Assembly (NCBI GenBank): GCA_035477015.1
Contig: DATILB010000012.1
Span: 1-17,027, forward strand
Origin: SSC3 sp035477015
GTDB taxonomy: Bacteria > Actinomycetota > Actinomycetes > Propionibacteriales > Nocardioidaceae
Length of the DNA: 17,027 nt
Reading direction: 5' to 3'
The notes below the pieces were generated by a model. It worked only from the letters and a program-made list of their open reading frames with translations. It made no database searches and was not told the DNA's origin. Below are positions 1 to 6,684 of this stretch, one piece after another; the first letter of the stretch is position 1, and each line of letters opens with the position of its first letter. The translations under genes and the position numbers were made by a program.

Positions 1-32
1 CGGCCATGAGCCCACCGTAGTCGGATCCGCGC

Positions 33-1208
33 TCATCCGACGCCGTGGGTAGGGATCAGCTCGGTGCTCTCGATGGCGAGCAGCAACGCGCCGATGACGG
101 ACGCGCGGTCGCCGAGCTCTGCGGCCACGACGGCGGTGTTGGCGGCGACCGTCGGCAGGACATGTCTACGTAGCCCGACCCGCACGGAGTCGAGCAGGAT
201 GTCGCCCGCATGGACCATGTCGCCGCCCACGACGATGGCGCTCGGGTTGATCAGGTTCGCCAGCATCGCGAGGCCCCAGCCGAGGTGCAGTCCGGCTTCC
301 TCGAACGTACGCAGCGCAGCGACGTTGCCATCGTGCGCGGCCCGGACCAGTACGTCGATCGTGGCGCCGGGGAACTGGTCAGCCAGCATCGCCTCAGCCA
401 TGCCGACCGACGTGTAGGCCTCGAGACATCCCCTGCTCCCGCACCGGCAGAGTGGGCCCTGGTCGTCGATCGTCAGGTGCCCGATCTCGCCGGCAGTGCC
501 AGCCGCTCCCCGGTACAACGAGCCCCGCACGATCAGTCCGGCGCCGACACCGCTCGAGACCTTGACGAAGACCATGTTCGAGTGGCCCGAGCCCGCACCG
601 ACGCGGTATTCCGCGAGCGCGCCGAGGTTGGCGTCGTTCTCGACGTACGTCGGTGCACCGAACCGTTCGGAGGCGGTCTCGCTCGCCATCACTCCGACCC
701 ATCCCGGGAGGATCCCCGACGCCATCACGACGCCGTCGTCGTTGACCGGCGCCGGCAGGCCCATGCCGACGCTGACGACCTCGTTGGCGGATCGCTCGAG
801 GGAGGCCAACAGGGCCTCGAGCAGGAGAACGGCGAGGTCAAGACCGGCGGTGTGCGGGTGGTCGGATGCGATGGGCTCCGTGCGCTCGGCAAGAACCACC
901 CCGGCGAGGTCCCCGATGGCAACGCGGACGTGTCGGTGGCCGAAGTCCACGCCCACGACGAGGCCGGCGTTGCGCGAGATGCTCACGGCCATGCCTCGGC
1001 GACCGCTGCCGACCACGGTGTCCACCAGGCCCGCTTTCGACAGGTCGCGCACGATGTTGGACACGGTCGCCGGTGCGAGCTGGGTGGCGCGGGCGAGCTC
1101 AGCCTGGCTGACGGGGGAGCCGCCCCCGCTCTGCAGCTCGGCCATGACCCGGCGCTGGTTTGCTGCGCGCAGCGAGGCGGTCGACCCCGGGGCTGGGTGC
1201 GCAGACAT
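33..1208 (-). CDS. ROK-family transcriptional repressor, probable regulator of the adjacent sugar ABC transporter
   Basis: A 391-residue protein of usual length for a ROK (NagC/Mlc/XylR-type) repressor. Residues about 17-78 form a winged helix-turn-helix (SQAELARATQLAPATVSNIV). The ROK sugar-kinase-like fold follows: VGVDFG near 85, the ENDAN motif near 190, and the zinc motif with His244 and Cys254, Cys256 and Cys261 (CRCGSRGCLEAY). Family knowledge: these proteins bind a sugar or sugar phosphate and leave their operator. ENDAN keeps the aspartate used as base in ROK kinases, but the N-terminal DNA-binding domain argues for a repressor. It is divergent from the xylose-type transporter and probably controls it and itself. 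No Shine-Dalgarno precedes the ATG. TAGATT ends 6 nt before it, so the transcript may be leaderless. The exact inducer is unknown; xylose is inferred from the neighbour. Confidence 0.93.
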   Translation of the reverse strand: MSAHPAPGSTASLRAANQRRVMAELQSGGGSPVSQAELARATQLAPATVSNIVRDLSKAGLVDTVVGSGRRGMAVSISRNAGLVVGVDFGHRHVRVAIGDLAGVVLAERTEPIASDHPHTAGLDLAVLLLEALLASLERSANEVVSVGMGLPAPVNDDGVVMASGILPGWVGVMASETASERFGAPTYVENDANLGALAEYRVGAGSGHSNMVFVKVSSGVGAGLIVRGSLYRGAAGTAGEIGHLTIDDQGPLCRCGSRGCLEAYTSVGMAEAMLADQFPGATIDVLVRAAHDGNVAALRTFEEAGLHLGWGLAMLANLINPSAIVVGGDMVHAGDILLDSVRVGLRRHVLPTVAANTAVVAAELGDRASVIGALLLAIESTELIPTHGVG

Positions 1209-1214
1209 GGGAGC

Positions 1215-1245
1215 AATCTAAGGGCTAGCAGGGGATAGACGTCAA
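1215..1245 (-). promoter_or_regulatory. Candidate promoter of the ROK regulator, leaderless
   Basis: On the minus strand, TTGACG (1240-1245) is followed after 19 nt by TAGATT (1215-1220), which ends 6 nt before the ATG at 1208. That distance puts transcription start at or next to the start codon, a common actinobacterial leaderless layout. The spacer is 2 nt longer than ideal, so the -35 is weaker evidence than the -10. The -35 lies inside the palindrome at 1236-1258, so repressor binding there would block it. Confidence 0.45.
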
Positions 1246-1258
1246 GAGTTGGCGTCTA
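1236..1258. promoter_or_regulatory. Imperfect 23-bp palindrome, probable ROK operator 1
   Basis: Arms TAGACGTCAAG and GTTGGCGTCTA flank a central A at 1247, and 9 of 11 positions pair. It overlaps the likely -35 of the ROK gene. Its core TCAAG-A-GTTGG resembles the second palindrome 52 bp downstream. Assignment to the adjacent ROK protein is inference from position and symmetry. Confidence 0.6.
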
Positions 1259-1293
1259 ATCGGCGGTCAGGTCACAGTTTGGTGAACTAATGT

Positions 1294-1304
1294 TCAAGTC
1301 TTGA
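1294..1304. promoter_or_regulatory. Perfect 11-bp palindrome, probable ROK operator 2
   Basis: TCAAGTCTTGA is perfectly symmetric about 1299. It shares the TCAAG-N-(G/C)TTG(G/A)C core with the palindrome centred at 1247. The centres are 52 bp apart, close to five helical turns, so two bound dimers would face the same side of the DNA. It is upstream of the binding-protein gene and fits repression of the transporter. Confidence 0.5.
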
Positions 1305-1313
1305 CGATAAGCG

Positions 1314-1329
1314 TGTGACCTAGCACACT
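1314..1329 (+). promoter_or_regulatory. CRP/GlxR-like site upstream of the sugar transporter
   Basis: TGTGACCTAGCACACT matches 10 of 12 defined positions of the actinobacterial CRP/GlxR consensus TGTGA-NN-TA-NN-TCACA: the left half and central TA are intact, and CAC is kept on the right. It lies 54 bp before the start of the substrate-binding protein. cAMP-dependent carbon control of a sugar importer is plausible, but the site is predicted by eye only. Confidence 0.42.
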
Positions 1330-1382
1330 TCCTCAGAAGTACAGGCCTGGGCGCCGTTGACGTCCTGAACCGAGGAGGAACC

Positions 1383-2459
1383 GTGGCAGCAGTACCCATC
1401 CGCCGGGCGGCGCACCTGACCGTCGCAGCCGTCATCGCTGCGGGAGGACTCGCGGGTTGTGGCGCAAATGACGAAGGCGGCGGGGGCGACGGAGGTGGCG
1501 CCACGATCGCGCTGCTGTTGCCCGAGACGAAGACGACGCGCTACGAGGCGTTCGACAAGCCACTCTTCGAGGACAAGGTCGAGGAGCTCTGCGCCGACTG
1601 CAACGTCGCCTACTTCAACGCCAACGGAGACGACGCGACGCAGCGCCAGCAGGTCGATACCGCGATCAACCAGGAGGTCGACGTCATGGTGCTCGACCCG
1701 GTGGTCACCGACTCTGCGGTCGCGATGACCGAAGACGCGCAGGCAGCGGGCATTCCGGTGATCGCGTACGACCGGTTCATCGAGGGCGCGGACTACTACA
1801 TGTCCTTCGACAACGAGAGGGTCGGCCAGTTGCAGGCCGAGGCGCTCGTCGAGGCGATGGGCGACAAGGGCAGCATCCTGATGCTGAACGGCTCACCCAC
1901 CGATCCCAACGCCGGCCAGTTCAAGTCCGGTGCACACAGCGTGCTCGACAGCAGCGGCGTGAAGATCCTCAAGGGTGGCGAGTACGACAACCCCGACTGG
2001 AGCCCGAACAACGCCCAAGACTTCGTCGCGGACAAGCTCAGCGTCTTCGACCCGTCGCAGATCAACGGCGTGTACGCCGCTAACGACGGTCAGGCCGGTG
2101 GCGTGGTCGCTGCACTCACGGGTGCGGGCGTCGCCGTGGATGCCCTCCCGCCGATCACCGGTCAGGACTCCGAGCTCGCAGCCATCCAGCGGATCGTCGC
2201 GGGCGAGCAGTACATGACGATCTTCAAGTCGTACTTCATCGAGGCCGCCAAGGCTGCCGAGGTCGCCGTCCAGCTGGCCAACGGCGAGGACGTGACGGGC
2301 ACGACCGACTTCCAGGGTGTGGCGTCGTTCATCTTCGACCCGGTCGTGGTGAAGCAGGACAACGTCAAGACCGAGATCGTCGACTCCGGGCTGTTCAGCG
2401 TCGAGGACATCTGCACCGCGGACTATGCAGATGCCTGCGCTGCTGCTGGGATCGAGTAA
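1383..2459 (+). CDS. xylF: Xylose-type sugar ABC transporter substrate-binding lipoprotein
   Basis: A 358-residue secreted lipoprotein that captures sugar outside the membrane and delivers it to the permease. The signal peptide ends in lipobox LAGC with the lipidated Cys at 26, followed by a Gly-rich tether. The mature part is a type I periplasmic-binding fold of the CUT2/XylF group: AYDRFI, YYMSFDNERVGQLQAEAL, YAANDGQAGG and the ITGQDSELAAIQRI region match XylF landmarks. The GTG start is chosen because GAGGAGGAA (1372-1380) precedes it closely and it gives a proper signal peptide. It heads an operon: its TAA overlaps the ATG of the ATPase by one base. Control is probably by the divergent ROK protein. 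Xylose is the most likely ligand from family resemblance; another pentose or hexose is possible. Confidence 0.93.
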   Translation: MAAVPIRRAAHLTVAAVIAAGGLAGCGANDEGGGGDGGGATIALLLPETKTTRYEAFDKPLFEDKVEELCADCNVAYFNANGDDATQRQQVDTAINQEVDVMVLDPVVTDSAVAMTEDAQAAGIPVIAYDRFIEGADYYMSFDNERVGQLQAEALVEAMGDKGSILMLNGSPTDPNAGQFKSGAHSVLDSSGVKILKGGEYDNPDWSPNNAQDFVADKLSVFDPSQINGVYAANDGQAGGVVAALTGAGVAVDALPPITGQDSELAAIQRIVAGEQYMTIFKSYFIEAAKAAEVAVQLANGEDVTGTTDFQGVASFIFDPVVVKQDNVKTEIVDSGLFSVEDICTADYADACAAAGIE

Positions 2460-3271
2460 TGACGGAACTGCTCCATGAGGTGACATCGACCAGGGAGAGC
2501 GTGCTCTCCCTGGTCGGCGTCTCCAAGCGGTTCGGCGCCGTGCAGGCGCTGACCGACGTACACCTCGAGGTGCATGCCGGCGAGGTAGTCGCCCTCGTCG
2601 GGGACAACGGCGCAGGCAAGTCGACGCTGGTCAAGATCATCGCCGGGGTCTACCAGTCCGACGACGGCATCATCAGCCTCGCCGGCGAGAAGACCGCGAT
2701 CAGCTCGCCGAGCCAGGCGCAGGCACTCGGCATCGCGACGGTTTTCCAGGACCTCGCGCTGTGCGACAACCTCGATGTCGTCGCCAACCTCTTCCTCGGG
2801 CAGGAACGCCGCTCGGGCGTCTTCCTCGACGAGGTCGGCATGGAGCAGGAGTCGTGGCGGCTGCTCAAGAGCCTGTCCGCAAAGATCCCCTCGGTCCGCA
2901 TCCCCATCGCCTCGCTCTCCGGTGGGCAGAGGCAGACAGTGGCCATCGCCCGCAGCCTGGTGGGTTCGCCGCGCGTGGTCCTCCTCGACGAGCCCACCGC
3001 AGCACTCGGTGTCGCCCAGACCGCCGAGGTGCTCAACCTGATCGAGCGCCTGCGCGACCAGGGGCTCGGCGTCATCCTGATCAGTCACAACATGGCCGAC
3101 GTGCAGGCGATCGCCGACCGCATCGTCGTACTCCGGCTCGGCAAGAACGCGGCCGAGTTCGCCGTGGCCGAAGCGACCACCGAGCAGCTGGTCGCTGCCA
3201 TCACCGGAGCGTCGGACAACGTCGTCGCAGAGCGTGCCCGGAAAGCGCAGGAGAAGGGTTCGACCCCGTGA
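2459..3271 (+). CDS. xylG: Sugar ABC transporter ATP-binding protein (single nucleotide-binding domain)
   Basis: A 270-residue cytoplasmic ATPase that powers the importer. Walker A GDNGAGKST is at 48-56, the Q-loop Gln at 97, signature LSGGQ at 153-157, Walker B VVLLDEPT from 173, and the switch His at 210. All catalytic elements are present. CUT2 ATPases such as E. coli XylG and RbsA usually carry two fused nucleotide-binding domains in about 500 residues. This one has a single domain, so it must dimerise, as in other short CUT2 ATPases such as FrcA. The start ATG overlaps the xylF stop (TAATG), and the stop overlaps the permease start by 4 bp. The xylG name is by operon position and neighbours, not proven substrate. 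Confidence 0.92.
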   Translation: MTELLHEVTSTRESVLSLVGVSKRFGAVQALTDVHLEVHAGEVVALVGDNGAGKSTLVKIIAGVYQSDDGIISLAGEKTAISSPSQAQALGIATVFQDLALCDNLDVVANLFLGQERRSGVFLDEVGMEQESWRLLKSLSAKIPSVRIPIASLSGGQRQTVAIARSLVGSPRVVLLDEPTAALGVAQTAEVLNLIERLRDQGLGVILISHNMADVQAIADRIVVLRLGKNAAEFAVAEATTEQLVAAITGASDNVVAERARKAQEKGSTP

Positions 3272-4521
3272 CCGACACCCAGCACTCGGTCGCAGCGGAC
3301 CTCGCCGACGAACGACTCCTTGCCCCGGGCACCGGCATCGTCGGCTCGTTCCGAACAATCTCGCGACGGCTGCGCAGCGGTGAGCTCGGGTCGCTCCCCG
3401 TCGTCCTCGGCCTTCTCGTGATCTCGCTGTTCTTCTACTCCCAAGAGCCGACCTTCCTCTCGTCGCGCCAACTGGTGACGATCACCCAGGCGGCCGCGCC
3501 CATTGGCGTGATCGCCCTCGGTGTCGTGCTCGTGCTGCTCCTCGGCGAGATCGACCTCTCCGTCGGCTCGGTGAGTGGGCTCTCCTCGGCGGTTCTGGCC
3601 TGGGTGATCGTCGAGCACAGCCAGTCGCTCGTGCTCGGGCTTCTCGCAGGCGCGGGCACCGGCGTGCTGATCGGCATCCTCTACGGACTGCTCTACACGA
3701 AGGTCGGGGTCCCAAGCTTCGTCATCACACTGGCCGGACTGATGGCCTTCCTCGGACTGCAGCTGAAGGTCCTGGGCCCTAACGGATCGGTGAATCTTCC
3801 CCGTGACTCGGCGCTGTTGGACTTCGCGCGCACCAAGTACGTCGAGGGGACGGCGGCGTACATCCTGGTCGCGGTCATCGTGGTGCTCTTCGCCGCCGGT
3901 CAGATCTGGTCGATCAGGCGCCGGCGAGCCGCGAACCTCTCCGCGGCGTCGTACTCGTCCGTGGCGATCAAGGCCGGGCTGCTGGCCCTCGGCCTTGGCT
4001 ACCTCGCCTACTACATGGGCATCGGCATCGCCCGCGGCTTCGGGTACCTGACTCTCTTCTTCGTCGCGCTCGTCGTAGTGATGGACCTCGTGCTCCGCAA
4101 GACGCGCTGGGGACGGCACGTCTTCGCGGTTGGTGGAAACGAGGAGGCCGCCCGGCGGGCGGGCATCAAGGTCGATCGGGTCTATATCTCGGTCTTCGCA
4201 CTCACGGGCCTGTTGGCGTCCGTGGGCGGCCTCCTCTCCGCGGCCTACCTGACCTCGGTGAACCAGTCGAGCGGTGGCACGGACACCAACCTCACGGCGA
4301 TCGCTGCGGCGGTTATCGGCGGCACCAGCCTCTTCGGCGGACGCGGATCGGCGTACGCCGCGCTCCTGGGGATACTGGTCCTCCAGTCGATCCAGTCGGG
4401 CCTGAACCTCCTCGGCGTCGACTCGTCTGTCCGGTTCATGGTGACCGGCGGGGTTCTGCTGCTGGCGGTAGCGATCGACTCGGTCTCCAGGCGGGCACGC
4501 TCGTCCAGCGGACGCGCTTGA
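3268..4521 (+). CDS. xylH: Xylose-type sugar ABC transporter permease
   Basis: A 417-residue polytopic membrane protein that forms the sugar channel. A hydrophilic N-terminus of about 40 residues precedes many hydrophobic segments. GEIDLSVGSV (about 93-102), the cytoplasmic coupling region FAVGGNEEAARRAGI and the later IGGTSLFGGRGS motif are typical of CUT2 permeases (RbsC/XylH), and the length is close to XylH. The GTG at 3268 is chosen because it overlaps the ATPase stop in a GTGA junction, indicating translational coupling. The frame stays open further upstream, but that would run through most of the ATPase gene. No xylose isomerase or kinase gene is adjacent, so metabolism genes must lie elsewhere. 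Confidence 0.92.
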   Translation: MTDTQHSVAADLADERLLAPGTGIVGSFRTISRRLRSGELGSLPVVLGLLVISLFFYSQEPTFLSSRQLVTITQAAAPIGVIALGVVLVLLLGEIDLSVGSVSGLSSAVLAWVIVEHSQSLVLGLLAGAGTGVLIGILYGLLYTKVGVPSFVITLAGLMAFLGLQLKVLGPNGSVNLPRDSALLDFARTKYVEGTAAYILVAVIVVLFAAGQIWSIRRRRAANLSAASYSSVAIKAGLLALGLGYLAYYMGIGIARGFGYLTLFFVALVVVMDLVLRKTRWGRHVFAVGGNEEAARRAGIKVDRVYISVFALTGLLASVGGLLSAAYLTSVNQSSGGTDTNLTAIAAAVIGGTSLFGGRGSAYAALLGILVLQSIQSGLNLLGVDSSVRFMVTGGVLLLAVAIDSVSRRARSSSGRA

Positions 4522-4544
4522 ATCCCGGCGGGTAAACGGCGATT

Positions 4545-4574
4545 CGCGGGACGCAGACGGGTCCCGCGCGGGAC
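4545..4574 (+). terminator. GC-rich hairpin after the sugar transporter operon
   Basis: CGCGGGAC (4545-4552) pairs with GTCCCGCG (4561-4568) around an 8-nt loop. GTCCCGC also abuts GCGGGAC to make a perfect 14-bp palindrome at 4561-4574, so two alternative stems are possible. There is no T-run, which is common for actinobacterial terminators. It ends 9 bp before the next start codon, so it could instead affect translation of that gene. Confidence 0.42.
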
Positions 4575-4583
4575 CATCGTGGT

Positions 4584-5036
4584 GTGCAGGCAGACGCGAC
4601 GCGCGCGGCCGACTGGTACGACGACCCCGAGAACCCGGGTCGGCTCCGGTACTGGAATGGGTCTGCGTGGACCGATCACCGGGCTGAGCCGATGGCTGAG
4701 GAGCCACAGCGGGCGCCGGCCGTCCAGGCTGCCCACGACGTCGTACCGCCCACACACACGAAGCCCGAGGGCGAGGAGGCAAGCTTCGGCCTCGTCGTGG
4801 CGGGAGTCCTCGGGGGCGCCGCCGTCCTGATCGCGGTCATCGTGGTCGTGGTGGTCTGGTTCGACTCGTACAACACGGGCAAAGCCCGCGGGGAGCAGGC
4901 GCTGGAGCAGGGCATCCCGGCCAGCAAGGCGGAGAGCTACTGCAACGCGTTCGCAAAGGACATCGGTCGTCCCGGCTCCGCTGACGGCTACTGGGACCTG
5001 CCCTGGGTGTGGGGCTGCAAGCGCGGCCTCGGCTGA
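4584..5036 (+). CDS. DUF2510 single-pass membrane protein
   Basis: A 150-residue protein. Residues about 8-35 (ADWYDDPENPGRLRYWNGSA and following WTDHR) are the short Trp/Tyr-rich DUF2510 domain, common at the N-terminus of actinobacterial membrane proteins and of unknown function. A Pro-rich linker leads to one strong membrane helix at about 69-93, then a short tail with Cys120 and Cys145 that could pair if it is outside. The GTG at 4584 puts the DUF2510 motif near the N-terminus; no clear ribosome binding site is visible. It follows the transporter hairpin and sits 14 bp before the next, secreted protein, so the two may be cotranscribed envelope proteins. Specific function is unknown. Confidence 0.82.
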   Translation: MQADATRAADWYDDPENPGRLRYWNGSAWTDHRAEPMAEEPQRAPAVQAAHDVVPPTHTKPEGEEASFGLVVAGVLGGAAVLIAVIVVVVVWFDSYNTGKARGEQALEQGIPASKAESYCNAFAKDIGRPGSADGYWDLPWVWGCKRGLG

Positions 5037-5050
5037 TAACACGCCGATCG

Positions 5051-6583
5051 ATGTCCGGACGTTGGCTTGCCTGTGGGCTTTCGGGAGCACTGATATGGGC
5101 CGGTCTCGCCCTGGTCGCCGAGACGCCCGCTCAGGCCGCACCACTGAACAAGTGTGTGACCGAGCGCGACAACGGCGACCCGGTGCTGGACTCGCTGTCG
5201 ATCGATCCGGACGGCGTCGACGTGAGCACGGGTGCGAAGACGGTCACGATCACTGCGACGGCGCACGACACGAGCGGCCCTGGTGCGGCTTCGGGGATCA
5301 GCACCCTGAACACGACCCTGGTCCCACCAGCCGGCAGCAAGAGCGTCTTCGTGAGTTTGCAGCACACGGTCGGCAGCACGTGGGTCGGCACCGCCAAGTT
5401 CCCCCGGTACACGGCACCCGGGCTCTGGTCGATGGCGTACTTCCAGGTCACCGACAAGGCGGGCAACTACAAGCAGTACAACCCGGGCACCTTCCCCCTC
5501 GGCGCCGAGACGACGGTGCCGGTGGTCTCCGTGGAGGACACGACGGGGGCCACCCTCACGTCGCTCTCACTCACCCCTGGCTCGGTCGACACCCGCCGTC
5601 GTACGAAGTCGATCACGGTCACGGCCACCGCTACCGATGACCTTTCAGGGGTCAATCGCGTTCAGGCGTTCGCCAAGCGCGGAGACTTCAGCGCCTCGGC
5701 GTACATGACCAAGGTCCAGGGCACCCAGAACACCTTCCGAGGAAAGATGGAGATCCGGACCTGGGCCGGCACCGGGGTCTGGCAGCTTCAGGGTGTCCAG
5801 GTGGTCGACAACGTGGAGAACTACCACTTCTACAACTACGCAGCGTTGGGCTTCGGCGGCTTCAAGCGCACGTTCAGCGTGACCAGCAGAGCTGACACCG
5901 CCGACCCCAAGATCCTGTCGTTCAGCAAGAGCGCGAAGGTCCTCGACGTCCGGACTCGCCGCCAGACCCTTAGCCTCACGGTGCGCGCCCTGGACAAGCG
6001 GTCCGGCATCGCCAGCGTCGACGTCGCCTTCAGCTCACCCGACGGCGTCTACTCGCTGGGGACGAACCTCAAGCTCGTCTCTGGTACGTCGAAACTAGGC
6101 ACCTGGAAGGGCGTCGCGATCTTCCTGCCCTGCGGCGTCACACCGGGGCGCTGGAAAGTGGGCGTCTACGCCTACGACAAGGCCGGCAACCAGGTCTTCC
6201 AGCAGCAGAAGACGATCAGGATCCGGGCCCAGGACCACACCACGCCCGAGGTGACGCTGGCGACGACCTCTCCAGGAGTGAACGATCCGGTGACGCTGAG
6301 GTTCAACGAGGCGGTCAACGGCATCACGACCACCAGTGTCGTCGTACATCGCGCGTTCCAGGACCTGGTTGTGGGTGGCACCTGGGCCTGCAAGAACGTC
6401 GCAGGAACGGCCACGAGCTGCGTGAACGGCCAGGTCAGGACCGCTTTGTTCACGCCAATTGAGCCCATGGCCGCTGGCGCGGACTACTCCCTGTCGGTCA
6501 ACGGGCCCGGCAGCCTAGGCGTGACGGATCTGGCCGGGAACCCGTTCCGCGACAAGTACCTCTACTTCCACACGTCCACGTGA
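5051..6583 (+). CDS. Secreted protein with three Ig-like repeats and a Big_5-type C-terminal domain
   Basis: About 510 residues with a Sec-type signal peptide (hydrophobic 8-23, likely cleavage after AQA at 27-29). Three beta-rich repeats lie at about 44-148, 167-276 and 285-391. Each has a SLS/LSFS-like start, an RTKSITVTATATD-like strand, a LW/VW/RW turn and a (D/V)KAGN-like end. The last domain, about 398-508 (PEVTLATTSPGVNDPVTLRF, later VTDLAGNPF), resembles bacterial Ig-like domain 5 and carries Cys447 and Cys457. No sortase, lipobox or catalytic motif is seen, so an extracellular or adhesin-like structural role is a guess. An in-frame GTG at 5009 would overlap the upstream gene and add a Tat-like ITRRSM segment. 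I prefer the ATG at 5051 because it gives a compact signal peptide; neither has a clear ribosome binding site. Confidence 0.8.
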   Translation: MSGRWLACGLSGALIWAGLALVAETPAQAAPLNKCVTERDNGDPVLDSLSIDPDGVDVSTGAKTVTITATAHDTSGPGAASGISTLNTTLVPPAGSKSVFVSLQHTVGSTWVGTAKFPRYTAPGLWSMAYFQVTDKAGNYKQYNPGTFPLGAETTVPVVSVEDTTGATLTSLSLTPGSVDTRRRTKSITVTATATDDLSGVNRVQAFAKRGDFSASAYMTKVQGTQNTFRGKMEIRTWAGTGVWQLQGVQVVDNVENYHFYNYAALGFGGFKRTFSVTSRADTADPKILSFSKSAKVLDVRTRRQTLSLTVRALDKRSGIASVDVAFSSPDGVYSLGTNLKLVSGTSKLGTWKGVAIFLPCGVTPGRWKVGVYAYDKAGNQVFQQQKTIRIRAQDHTTPEVTLATTSPGVNDPVTLRFNEAVNGITTTSVVVHRAFQDLVVGGTWACKNVAGTATSCVNGQVRTALFTPIEPMAAGADYSLSVNGPGSLGVTDLAGNPFRDKYLYFHTST

Positions 6584-6616
6584 GGCGTGCCCTGTGAGGT
6601 TGTGAAACCGGGTTCT

Positions 6617-6633
6617 CTACACTTGTACTGTCA
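6617..6633. promoter_or_regulatory. Degenerate operator-like site upstream of P450 1
   Basis: TACTGTCA (6626-6633) is identical to one half of the perfect palindrome at 16357-16373. The facing half CTACACTT keeps only 4 of 8 positions. A tentative promoter, TTGTGA (6600-6605) with TGTACT (6624-6629) and an 18-bp spacer, would overlap it. It could be a second site for the same regulator. The match is short, so chance is possible. Confidence 0.3.
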
Positions 6634-6684
6634 CTCACAGCGGGGGTCCCGGACCTACCGAGCAGGATCCAAGGAGCGGGGTAC

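Noticed and set aside
210..1238. A 342-codon plus-strand open frame opposite the ROK gene
   Set aside because: It is antisense to a well-supported ROK repressor with helix-turn-helix and zinc motif, and has no domain of its own.
2761..3267. Upstream extension of the permease frame within the ATPase gene
   Set aside because: The ATPase has every ABC motif in the other frame, and the GTG at 3268 forms a standard 4-bp coupled junction.
3085..4782. A 565-codon minus-strand open frame opposite the permease
   Set aside because: It has an Arg/Asp/Gln-rich composition and no motif, and it is antisense to a clear permease. It is a shadow of GC-rich codon bias.
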